NCBI GenBank assembly: GCA_028554745.1
Contig: JAQOTN010000004.1
Location: 1-64,000 of the forward strand
DNA length: 64,000 nt
Source of the DNA: Blastocrithidia nonstop
Taxonomy: Eukaryota > Euglenozoa > Kinetoplastea > Trypanosomatida > Trypanosomatidae
Direction of reading: 5' to 3'
Part shown: in pieces, positions 37,471-48,404 of the stretch
Numbering within the stretch: position 1 is the stretch's first letter
How the letters are laid out: every line of letters begins with the position of its first letter
Notes under the pieces: model-generated
Databases searched by the model: none
Seen by the model: the letters and a program-made list of their open reading frames with translations, nothing else
Told to the model about the DNA's origin: nothing
Position numbers and translations under genes: made by a program

Positions 37471-38981
37471 GGTAAAAGATGTAGTTATGATAGAGAAAAG
37501 GCAAAATCTGCTAATGCGAATATGTCACGAAGTTATGTTAACCATAAAAATGCAACATCACACAAGTTTAGAAATCAAAAAATTGACAACAGTCGAAAAA
37601 AACAAAACATTATCATAACACTTGCCAACATGCTCGCAATGTCTACAATTAAATGTTTTAGTCTTGTGAAAAGTTTTGTTAATGTTATGAAGCACCTGCT
37701 GCGATGTGCGCTGTATGAGCACATTTACTTTACTATGAACATTGTAGCTGTTTGCATGTTGCGAATTTTTGATCAAAATATAGTATGTTAGCAACAAGTT
37801 ATAATATAGTAAAATATAGAAGCTGAACAACGTGTTATCAAGTATATTGATAGTCAAAAGTAATAAGTCATTGAGTAAATGTAGAGTTAATAATAAAAAA
37901 AAATGGTAGATAACATGAAGTAAAAGTTATATATCTTTATTATACTAACATTCTTACTACCGTCATTACGCGAAATACAAATATATATATATATTTATTA
38001 AATACAAACCTTACATTTTTTTTTGTAATTAACACGTACGCTTACATACCGATTAATAATTACAAAACATATATATTCATCTTTTATTTTGTGATTTAAT
38101 AAATTTTTAAAATTTTTCTTACAAATATATTCTATACACATTTGTATATTAGCATAAACTATATGCTGACAAAAAAAATAATCATAATTCAAAAGAAATG
38201 TCATGTGAAGAAACTGTGTTGAAGTAGCAAGCACCATGTTGTGTAATTTGATGATGTCACAAAAAAGTTTGTTTTCAATAATTATACACTGATAACTTGC
38301 TAACATCGTTTTTATCACTTTATTAAAAAGAAAAAAGTAAAGTTTAGGCTTTTTTACAGGCTAAAACAATTTTATTTTAATTATCAAAACAAAAAAAGTA
38401 ACGTATCTATTTTCTGATTGTATTAAGAAAGATAAGCTGAGCATTTAAATTTTATTTAAATATTTTAAACAGAAGTTAGATTTAAAAAAATACAAAAAAC
38501 ACATTATAATACCTATTTAACAGAAGCTCAAAGCAAAGCAATCAGAAAACAATATACTTTTTCACAGCAAAACATTAAAATTAATTTATTTATTTCCTTG
38601 TTATTGCTATCATTGGTTATTAGTTTATACATAAAGAATTGTAGTTGTATCAATTTTATACGTCACATTCTACACAAACAGAATACAGAAACTTAGTTAT
38701 CTGTAACAAGCAAGCTAACGTTTGCTTTTGTTACAACGCATTCTTCGTGCAGTTGTTTTAGACTTTTTATATATACACATATACTTAAGTTGATTTAGTT
38801 TATATCATCTAGAAAGATTTTTGCTGCTTTTCATCTCTATCTTTATCTCTTTCTCTATATATTTTCTGTTTTACTATAGCCTAACTATTAGTTTATATAT
38901 TTGTAACGTCAAAGTCAAATACATTGACTGACATACCTTAAATAGCAAAAATAAATAAATTTTACGCACATAGCACGCATC
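37471..38981. other. Spacer, partly ambiguous
   Basis: 37471-37880 keeps moderate GC content and could be the tail of the preceding gene or a small separate one. 37880-38981 is plain AT-rich spacer with poly-A/T and short TA runs. Confidence 0.45.
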
Positions 38982-40361
38982 ATGGGAAAATTAGTTGTTT
39001 ATTTCTCAATTTTGACCATAATGTTATTGATTTTGCCAATTTTGTTCTGTGTGAAAATTGTAGATGCTAAGGTGTAAATCTCAACGCTGTAAACATTTGG
39101 CCTAAATCATGATGAAGTAACCAAACTAGGCAGCACTATCTCATATCAGCTAACAACTACTGAGTGCATTAACCGCGGAGGCACGCCTACGAGTTTGTGA
39201 TCAAAGTCATATGCAACGCCTATTCTCAACTTCATCAGGCGTAACGGTTATAATAGCAGTGTGTATTTTCTCGGAGCGAGTGCCTAACCTACAGCTGCCA
39301 CTAAGTCAAGTTGCGTGTAGCAAACGAGACCTGCAAGTATCTAACAAGATCATTGTTATTATCGATGACGGTTTGGGTATTTTGACATGTAATCGTACGA
39401 AAATGAACCAGGTACAGCTTTTTTTCATGGTATGTACAATTATACAGCGTTCCGTTCAAGACAAGTACTTCAATATTATAATGATGTTTCATGATATCCG
39501 TTCGTGATAAAAGCAGGTGAAACATATCCACATGGTTATTACAACGCCTTGGGTATATATACAAGCTCAACTAGTTTATACAATATGTACTTTATCGATG
39601 GACCAGCAATAGCACAAGATTACAAACCAGCTCCGTTAAATGCATATATCATCATATGCGAAGTTCAAGGATATCTCACACCTGTCATTACGAGCACTGA
39701 AATGCCTCAGCCTACTGTGGTGCCAACATGGAAGGAATTGACATGAGCTCAACAAAATTGGTGAGTTATTTTCCTTATTGTCGCGATCATTATTCTTGCT
39801 ATTCTTATCGCAATCATTATATATTGTTATTATTCGTCTATTGAGAAAAAACCTGGCCCACCTATTTACGCGTTAGTGCTTCGCGAACGCGTCGGTTCGC
39901 CTTACATAATCGCCAAATAAAACGCTGACAATTCTTAAATACAGAAACGAGTATATATTTCATCACCTGCCCCAGACCCAGCTCTAGCACCTGAGCCAGA
40001 GTCAGAGCCATTACGCCAAGGCCGTGGTTTCAATTTCAACCCACTTGTTAACCCTGATCCTGAAGATATGGCACAGAATATACCTGTGGTGTACAACACC
40101 GATGGTGATAAATTAGTGTACAATGATGGTGATAGCGTGGCTGATGACAACTAAAATGGCAACCGTAATACTAACAAGCTGTTCGAAAAGGCACAATAAC
40201 ATAATGTTCAGAACGATGAAGGTGCTACGCAGCGAGCACCAAGTGCCTCTGGCAAGCGTCATAATTCTCGCAAAAACAAGGGACGCGCTAGTATGCAAAC
40301 ATTTAGTGAAGTTGAACTACCTGAAGGAGAAGAAATCAACGAAGCAAATATTAATCTGTAA
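38982..40361 (+). CDS. Type I membrane protein with C-type-lectin-like ectodomain (lectin-like 1)
   Basis: 459 residues in one frame. A signal peptide (~1-27, L-L-I-L-P-I-L-F-C core) precedes an ectodomain with C-type-lectin landmarks: V-Y-F-L-G-A-S-A, Y-Y-R-W-R-F-G, Y-P-H-G-Y-Y-N and I-I-I-C-E-V. Trp residues are partly TGA. The membrane helix starts after W-A-Q-Q-N-W-W-V (~residues 252-278). The cytoplasmic tail has a Pro/Ala/Glu stretch (S-P-A-P-D-P-A-L-A-P-E-P) and an acidic end. From 39693 to 40108 the DNA is nearly identical to 42826-43241 in lectin-like 2, while the ectodomains differ. The ligand is unknown. Surface location and ligand binding are inferred. TAA 40359 is followed by several in-frame TAA. 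Confidence 0.82.
39693..40108 (+). repeat. Shared membrane/cytoplasmic module, copy in lectin-like 1
   Basis: About 416 bases matching 42826-43241 with roughly nine differences by eye. It begins just before the juxtamembrane segment and ends within the cytoplasmic tail. Flanking coding sequence on both sides is clearly divergent, so the similarity is confined to this block. Confidence 0.9.
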
Positions 40362-42138
40362 TGTTAAACATAATAATATTTTTACACCCATATCATTCGA
40401 TATTAATTTACATTTTTATTCATTTACCTCTTGTGTATTCTTAACGTTTGGTACCGTCAAAATGTATATATGAATAAATAAAAAAATAATTGCCTTTCCT
40501 ACTTCAGTATATTTATTTACTACATGTAAAACATTTTTTTTTCTTTTTATTAAGTGGTGTTTTAATGATTTTGAAATATTTTATTAAATGCAAAAAACAA
40601 CATATATCTTCGCTATAAAAATGCATTTATTTCAAATGTACTATCATTTCATTCATATGTGCTTTACTTCACTGCGTTCTTGTCTGTTTGTTTAAAGAAC
40701 AAAAAATTTTTTTTTTTTCTTAATTTTATATATTGAGCATCCTTATGTGCATAAAATATTAATTTAAAACAATAATACAATTTTTCTGTGACACTGTTGT
40801 TGACTCTTTTGACAATTTTTTTTTGTGTAAATATTTTGTGTTCGTGTTATAACTTAAAATTAATATCAAGGAAATTTGTATGAGAATGCGATTTGCTTTA
40901 GGCTAAAGTATAACTATTCTTTTTTAGTAACGGGAAAAAAAGACCTGATTTGCTTTTGCTAATAACATAAAAATATATGTGACAAGTGAGCATATTATAA
41001 GCTCGCCATTATTGACAATTTCTTCTTTAGAATTAATTTTTGTTTATGAGATTTTTTATATTCTTAATTGTACACATTCCATACGTTTATGCTCGCTTTT
41101 TTATTGACTATTTTTTTTTTACTAAGTAGCAGTGCTATATTTAGTTTTATCATTCTTGTATAAATTTTTTTATATATTATTTTCTACACAACTGTCATAT
41201 ATTATCATTATTATCATGTAAATGTCAAAATATTGGGTAGTACATATATTGTGAAAATTACAGATCATAAATAGTTATAGTTGAGAATTCAAGCACAGAT
41301 ATTAATACCACTGATGATCAAAAACAATGACAATTATTATCATCAGTATGATCATTAATTTCATGTATTATGTTTTTGAATTTCGTATTTTGCAATTTCA
41401 ATATTAATATATTGTCAAATGACTAGATGTAAATTAGGATGTTATCTCTTGCCTTATGTTTATTGAGAGTTAGTTTCATTTTGATGTAGTATAAAGAGTA
41501 TAATTTGTGATCTTTGCTATATAATATTATGTTTTTGGTATGTGTATAATCAGCTCGTGTTTATGTCATAACTACTAGTATCCATTGCTTACCTAATGTT
41601 CATAAAGGTGAAGAGAAAAAATATTATGAATAGTGTACGAACAATGTTGCTCATTATTATTTTTGTTTCCGTATCATTCGTTACTAAATTGAGAAAACAG
41701 CAAGAACAATCTATTGATTTGACTTTTTTTATGCTTTTCAATTCAATCAGCATTATAAATTTTTTATTCTATTTTATTTTATTGAGTGATTGTTAATTTT
41801 TTACAGACAACAGTGGCAAAAAAAGTACGCTAACCTGTTTATGTTTGCAAACTCATTGCATCAAACATATACTACTATAAACGCGGAAGTTATATAATAT
41901 TTTGCAATTTTTATTCGTGTTGAAAAACACACTATGTTGCTCTATGTATAATCTCCTATTACTGATAATATAATTACTTTTCTTTTGACAAATTTTTTTC
42001 ATTTTTTGCAGTAGCTTAAAAGTTGTTTTATCCTTTTTTTCACTGTAGTTCAAATAATAAAGCTACATTTTGCAAAAAAGAAGCATTTACTACAAAAACA
42101 AATATAAAAAAGTGATTATTTTGCAGACGTACAGCAAG
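40362..42138. other. AT-rich spacer
   Basis: About 1.8 kb, strongly AT-rich; short open stretches such as 41596-41796 look like chance under AT bias. It ends in a T-rich tract with CAG at 42124-42126. Confidence 0.55.
42111..42126 (+). promoter_or_regulatory. Candidate trans-splice acceptor of lectin-like 2
   Basis: T-rich AGTGATTATTTTGCAG, twelve bases before the ATG at 42139. A similar ...ACAG lies about 20 bases before the lectin-like 3 start. Confidence 0.4.
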
Positions 42139-43290
42139 ATGAGCAAACTATATGTCTTAATGCTGATAGTTTTTGCCGCGATCACTGTACTCAACATAGC
42201 ACAAGCTCAACTTCGACCGTTAAACCAGGTGTAAAAATCATTTTTTGTTTTAAACAACTCGAGATTAAGTCAACGAACGCCAATTTCAAGCGATTCTACC
42301 ACTAAACTTTGCATGGACAATGGTGGAGTTCCTGCTAATCTTGCGTAGTTTTTAGATCAATCACTTATTTACAATATTATTTACCGTATGACCTTGCCTA
42401 CACCTACTGTCTTTTTTGCTGGTGCGAGCGCGCGTCCTACAAACTCACCAAACGGTTGTCTTTAAAACTAGACGACACCTTGAACATCTACGTTATGCTC
42501 CTATCGATTTCGTTTCGGTTTCTACGATCAATTTTCGTCATTTGGTGAACCCGGCATAGGATTTTTTCGTGGCTTGAAAGCTCAAGCTAACCCCGTTTCA
42601 CAGCAATACCTCAACGGTTATTTTTATCCTCAATGGTCTGGTAAAACAGTATGAAGTTCATCTTACCCTCATGGATATTATCAGGTGCTCGCATTAAGAC
42701 AACCTCCCTCTGCGTGAAAAGCGGTAGATGCCCCGTAGGTAGCTCAGCAGGGTAACCCAGCCCCGTTAACGTCTTATATTGCCGTTTGTGAAGTACAAAA
42801 ATATGTCATAAATAGTAATTATCGAAGCACTGAAATGCCTCAGCCTACTGTGGTGCCAGGATGGAAGGAATTGACATGAGCTCAACAAAATTGGTGAGTT
42901 ATTTTCCTTATTGTCGCGATCATTATTCTTGCTATTCTTATCGCTATCATTATATTTTGTTATTGTTCGGCTATTGAGAAAAAACCTGGCCCACCTATTT
43001 ACGCGTTAGTGCTTCGCGAACGCGTCGGTTCGCCTTACATAATCGCCAAATAAAACGCTGACAATTCTTAAATACAGAAACGAGTATATATTTCATCACC
43101 TGCCCCAGACCCAGCTCTAGCACCTGAGCCAGAGTCAGAGCCATTACGCCAAGGCCGTGGTTTCAATTTCAACCCACTTGTTAACCCTGATCCTGAAGAT
43201 ATGGCGCAGAATGTACCTGTGGTGTACAACACCGACGGTGAGAGGCAACTTTATAGCGACGGAGATAGTATTGTTGCAGAAGAGTATTAA
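42139..43290 (+). CDS. Type I membrane protein with C-type-lectin-like ectodomain (lectin-like 2)
   Basis: 383 residues. Signal peptide (M-S-K-L-Y-V-L-M-L-I-V-F-A-A), then an ectodomain related to but strongly diverged from lectin-like 1: C-x-x-N-G-G-V-P, V-F-F-A-G-A-S-A-R-P, F-R-F-G-F-Y-D, Y-P-H-G-Y-Y and I-A-V-C-E-V mark the same fold. The juxtamembrane helix and proximal tail are almost identical at DNA level to lectin-like 1. The tail is shorter, ending after D-G-D-S at TAA 43288-43290. The contrast between ends suggests gene conversion or domain exchange within a surface family. Confidence 0.82.
42826..43241 (+). repeat. Shared membrane/cytoplasmic module, copy in lectin-like 2
   Basis: Partner of 39693-40108. 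Differences are mostly single substitutions; the frame is preserved through the block in both genes. Confidence 0.9.
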
Positions 43291-44635
43291 TATTATAAAT
43301 TATTGTTACACATCAATATTATTGTCTTTGCTTATAATTGTGTGTACTAGAATTTATTTCTTATATTAATCAATATTTCTTACTTTTTTAACGGAATAAA
43401 TATTTAATGAGTGAGCAGCAAATTTGTTAGCTGTATTTATGTGCAAAATAAACTCAAAAAATATTTATTGTTTTCAGCATATGTGTATAGTAAAAACATC
43501 ATTGTAATCTTTCAACTTCGAATTTATGATTTTCTGATTTCGTCTATGTGATCTATTCCATGTTTACATTGTTACAATTACTCAACGTGAAATTTAACAG
43601 AGGTGTGCATAAAATATTTAACCTTTGATAAATAAAAAAGCTGTATCGTAAATGTGTTTACGCTCTTTTATATAACAATTTTTTTTCCATGCCTCGTTTA
43701 CAATTTACTGAACGTTTTATTTTAATTGCTTACATTTTTACGTATATTCACTTTTCGTGTTAACACAGCACTGCACCTATTCAATTACAAAAAAGTAAAT
43801 ATGCTGTATAAATTTTTTATTTTATTAAAATTAGATAATGCTGTTATATTCTGAAAAAAATATTTGCAAAGTTTACTAATGTATTACACAGGTCAACGTA
43901 TTATTCGTCAAAACAATTTGCTATTAATATTACTATCAATAGAAGTAGCACGTGACAAAAAATTTATATGCTTTTTTTTTTTCTCTAATGCCTGTTTATT
44001 TCGTGTGAGAAAAATCAATGAATACTTGGATGAGTTTATCAAATACGAGCTAATTTAAAAATCAAATATTAGAAAAAAAGTCTGGTCATAAGTGTTTTTT
44101 TCACAAGTAACATGCAGCTGATGAGGTGCACGTATACTGAGTAATATGGTTATTGATAAGGTTATAAAAAAAATATATTTTTTTCTCCTACTACTTTTTT
44201 TACTAAAGCAATATTTAAGTTAGCTGACAAAGTGTAAAGTTTTTTTTTTGACGCAAGTTAAAGACAAAAGCAATCATTTTGATTTAAAAAGACAAAAATT
44301 TTTTTTCACAAAATATTTGCTTTTATTTTATTAAAATACATACTACCACATATCAGATTAAAATTTTGTACATTCGATAATTTATTTCTGATAATATATA
44401 ATACTATTACAAAAAAAAAAAAGGTAATTTTTTTCTGATTAGAAGGGTTAATTTATAGTGTCTTGTTCATAAAAAATAGACGGCTGAGCAATTTCAGCAT
44501 AAAATACTTTTATAAAATATTTAAGTAGGCTAAGAACAGTTGTATTAATAAATTATTTTTTTGTCTGTGAAAACTACTTAGTAATAAACGTACATTTCTT
44601 AAATGCATATGATACAGGTCAACACAGCATTCAAG
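43291..44635. other. AT-rich spacer
   Basis: About 1.3 kb, AT-rich with long A and T runs. No gene seen. Confidence 0.6.
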
Positions 44636-45916
44636 ATGATGAATGCTCTTCTGACCGTGTTTTGCGCATTATTGTTGCTTCACATTCATGCCGATGCTTA
44701 TAATTATGTTCCTGTAGTCAATTTTGTCAGTAAAGCAGCAGGTGATGGAAGTAAGTCGCAAAGCATTGCAATTTGCAAGTAAATAGGTGGTTTTCTTGTA
44801 ACGGAGGCTACGTAGAGCATTCATAATGAGGTCATCAATCAAGCTGCAAATTTAGGAGTAGGTCAATAGTGGTACTCGTTTCTTGGTGCTAACACGCTTA
44901 CTATGAACCCGATTAACTGCAAACCAGATTCTTTGGTTGCTACAACAGCATTCGACGGCAACTGCATGTGACGGTGAAATCAAGGACGATGAATTAATTT
45001 ACCAGATCCATAGTCCGAGTTGTTGAAATAAGATCACATGGGAGTAACGTTTTTCAAAGGAAATAATTACTTCATGACAGACATCAAGGGCAAAGGACCT
45101 GTACAAGGCTTTCCGATCTGATTCCGAATTGATCGCTCGCAACTGTGAACGACATTACGACCAAGTGTACTTACGCTACGTCATTTAATTGCAGTCGGAA
45201 GTGACAAAGGCAGTGTGTGATCTGATAACAACGATACCGGCGGCTACACGTATGCAAATTATAACTTTTCAACGAATCAGAATCGTGGTGATGCCGCACA
45301 CCTTGATCTCAACGCGATTGCCGCATCACGAAGTAAATTTATCACTATTTGTAACGCCTACACGCCTGATCGATCTACAATGTAACAATACAACACCTCA
45401 AGTGGCCTTCAGTTGTACTGATGGGGTATTTTGCTAGCCTTTTTACTTCTGCTATGTGTTATTACATTTATCGTAGTAGCGGCGTGTCAGTAGCGTGAAG
45501 ATATGGATGAACCACCAGAAGACGCACCTGAATGAGCTGAGGAACAGCAAGAAAACGTTAAGCGTACAAAGTCGTTTGTCAGCACACGTTCGTTTCGCAA
45601 ATACGACGATGATGACAACGATTTAGATAACATCAGTAGTAATAACAATAATAACGTAAACGATATCAATACGGATTATAATAATAATCGTACCAATAAA
45701 GCAGCACCACCATTTGTGCCAAATACAAATGGTTATAGCACGTCAGGTAATGCGTATGATTAGAACATGTATAATATGAATGCAAACCACAATCAGAGAC
45801 CGTCATTCAGAAATGGCAACCAAAATAATTACACCACAAACCCGTTATTTGCTCGAAATCCGTCTGTATCGTAGGAGACAAACCCGCGTCAACCAATGCA
45901 GAATAATTGGATATAA
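44636..45916 (+). CDS. Type I membrane protein with C-type-lectin-like ectodomain (lectin-like 3)
   Basis: 426 residues. Signal peptide (L-L-L-H-I-H-A-D-A). The ectodomain begins with a lectin-type first helix (C-K-E-I-G-G-F-L-V-T-E-A-T-E-S) and has W-Y-S-F-L-G-A and M-W-R-W-N-Q-G-R-W, where three of the four Trp are TGA. A second half (S-V-W-S-D-N-N-D; F-I-T-I-C-N-A) resembles the loop and final Cys of the fold. The membrane helix follows Y-W-W-G-I-L-L-A-F. The cytoplasmic tail has Asp, Asn and Arg-Ser rich stretches and no similarity to the shared module of the other two. Ends N-N-W-I, then TAA 45914-45916. Family and topology are firm; function unknown. Confidence 0.82.
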
Positions 45917-47446
45917 ACTCTGGTGTAAAGTAAAGATGTAATATGTAAATTAAGATTTTTTTACAAAGAAAAAGTATCTATGAAAAACATTAAACACTCT
46001 ACATTCAATTGTTTCTATTCATTCGTTTATTTATCAATATATATATTATTGGTTCATCATTTCAAACAATTTGTTTTGCTTTTTAACATGTCTGCATCAA
46101 TCCAACAAATTTTTTTTTCTTGTTTTAGTCATCACTTTAATCAAAAGCTTGCTAAAAAACTTTTTTTTTTCTGTGTGTATGCCAATCGATATTATAAACA
46201 ACAAAGAAAGAGAAACCACCCTGCGTACAATTACTCTTCCTCTTTACTACACATTTACTTTGTAAACAACATTGTTTGCAATTTCATGTACAAAGAAAAA
46301 CAAACAAAAAAAAGTTGTATGTCTTTTGTTTTTTTGTTGCAACAATCAATCTTATAATTTAATATATATATATATTGATGTTACGTTGAAGAATATACGT
46401 GTGTAAATGTTTACGTTTATGTTTTGAGTTTAGTATTTCTCTAACTACAATCTTTTCCGTTAATGCATTATATGTCTGAACATTTTTTTCCGTTTAATTT
46501 ATGCATTCGTAATAACAACATGTGTAAACTTTTTTTTGTTAATCTCAATCAGATTTTTATTTTTATTTTTATTTTTATCTGTTTCAATTTTTACTATTAA
46601 CAATATATGAATTTTAGTGTTTTACTAAAAAAATAATATTAATAAATAAATGTGTACATAGTTTTCACTATTTCCTTTTTTTTCCCCATTTTTCTGTTTT
46701 AGCGTTTCTATTTATAAAAACTTTAATGAATTTTATGCAGTGTATGATTGAGTTGTATGAGGATAATTAATGAAAAATAAGATTATATAGCCATTACACA
46801 ATTATGTATTTCACTTATAATAACTTGCTGTAAACGTAGAGAAATTTCAACTTTTGTTAGTCAAAAAACACATGATGTGCGTAAGAATATTTCAAATATT
46901 TAATACTTGTGTAAAGTTATATTTATATCAATATTTAATCAACGGACAACAATATTTGTAGATTTCCCTCGAATGCACCTTATTTTTTTAAATTTTTTTT
47001 TTTTGATCTTATTTACATGCTCAATCTTTTTCGTTTTAGTTAGTTTAGAATTTTTGCATTATTTATTATTTTCACTTTACATTCGTTACTCAAGATTTAC
47101 AATCAAGTGTTTATGCGCCCATCATCTGAAATTATCTTTTAGCATTAATTTTTTTTTATTGTATTACTGTTAATGAATTAATGTTATAACTATTTGTCTG
47201 TTTATCAAAATTATATTTATATCAGTAAAAAAAATTCATGGTCTACAATAATACTATTTAAATCTAAATAAAATTAATTTCTTTTGTATTGTAAAAATAT
47301 TTACGTCGTTTACGATTAGAATACTTAAAACTAATTAAAATAATAATAGAATTTTATAAACAAAACCTTGTTGGTGAAAAAAGTAAAAATATAATCGAAA
47401 TTGTCAAAACAAAAAGTAAAATAAATAAAATTTCAAGGCTGCGACA
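45917..47446. other. AT-rich spacer
   Basis: About 1.5 kb. A stretch at 45980-46357 is free of conventional stops, but its content is Phe/Lys/Tyr-rich AT noise with no motif. Nothing supported. Confidence 0.55.
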
Positions 47447-47998
47447 ATGAATACTAAACAGAGAGTTTGTTATAAGCACACTGAAAAATTACGATTATAT
47501 AGGTCGCTATTAAAAGGAGCATACTCATTTCCACTTAAGTCACGTAGGGATTTGGTGACATAGTAAATAAAAAGTTCATTTAGAGATCCACACAATGTTG
47601 CTCTGAGCAAAAAATAAATAGATTATCGTCTTGTTTTAGGCTGATAGCGTGCAGCAGCAATAAGTACGTATGCAAATAATATGTATTGATTTCATTCGCG
47701 TGATGAAGTTAATAAGTAAATGATGGCATTTTCACTAGCGCGCGATAGGTAAAAGGCGGCAGAAATATAGCGCGCTAATAAAGTTGGCAGTGCAGTTTGT
47801 AAAACGCCATAGGTCACCTAGTTCAAGTCACAATACTATCATTACAACCCTAATTACTATTTGAAACGATAACAAATTAAGCGTAAACACCCACATGAAC
47901 TGTGGCGTACTAACGGTAAATATGTAAGTGATATTGGAGGACCTCGTCAAAAATTTTACGTAAAACGATATAAGTCAGTCTTTCCTCAAGGATGGTAA
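47447..47998 (+). CDS. LYR-motif (Complex1_LYR family) protein
   Basis: 183 residues, one frame. L-R-L-Y-R-S-L-L-K-G-A near residues 14-24 is the LYR signature, followed by the family's F-P-x-K-x-R-R-D-x-V segment (F-P-L-K-S-R-R-D-L-V) and I-K-S-S-F-R. LYR proteins are small mitochondrial factors that bind acyl-carrier protein and help assemble respiratory complexes or deliver Fe-S clusters. The C-terminal ~100 residues are an extension rich in Tyr, Lys and Arg beyond the usual ~90-residue LYR domain. The end at G-W then TAA (47996-47998), where composition turns AT-rich, is one of the clearest cases of TAA as a true stop. Partner and target complex unknown. Confidence 0.8.
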
Positions 47999-48404
47999 AC
48001 AATGTATATTTCTCTTATTTATTATACAAACAATTTTTTTTTACATAATAATTTATTTATTACAAACACTGAAAAACTGTATATAGCATTTATCGTTCAT
48101 TTAGCTATTTTCAGTAATTAGTTGTCCAGAACAAATTATTTTTTTGTGTGACATTATTTGTATAGCGTCAGTCGAAATTGATTGTATACGTACATTAATA
48201 ATAAAGTTTATTTTACAAAGAAAAATAATTTACATATTTAACATTTACTGATAATGATCACGCGATAACACGCACAAACAATTAGCTTGTTCGTTATAAT
48301 GTGATTGCTTCAAACAAATTCTTATTAATATTATATTTTATCTCTTGATTGATATTACAGCGTGTATAATTTACAAAACACAAGTTTACAAGAACTTAAA
48401 CTAC
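47999..48404. other. AT-rich spacer with candidate acceptor
   Basis: About 400 bases. A T-rich tract ends in ATTACAG at 48360, 44 bases before the next ATG, a plausible trans-splice acceptor. Confidence 0.5.

Noticed and set aside
45980-46357. 125-residue open frame on the + strand
   Set aside because: Phe/Lys/Tyr/Ser-rich AT noise after a clear TAA stop, with no motif or start context.
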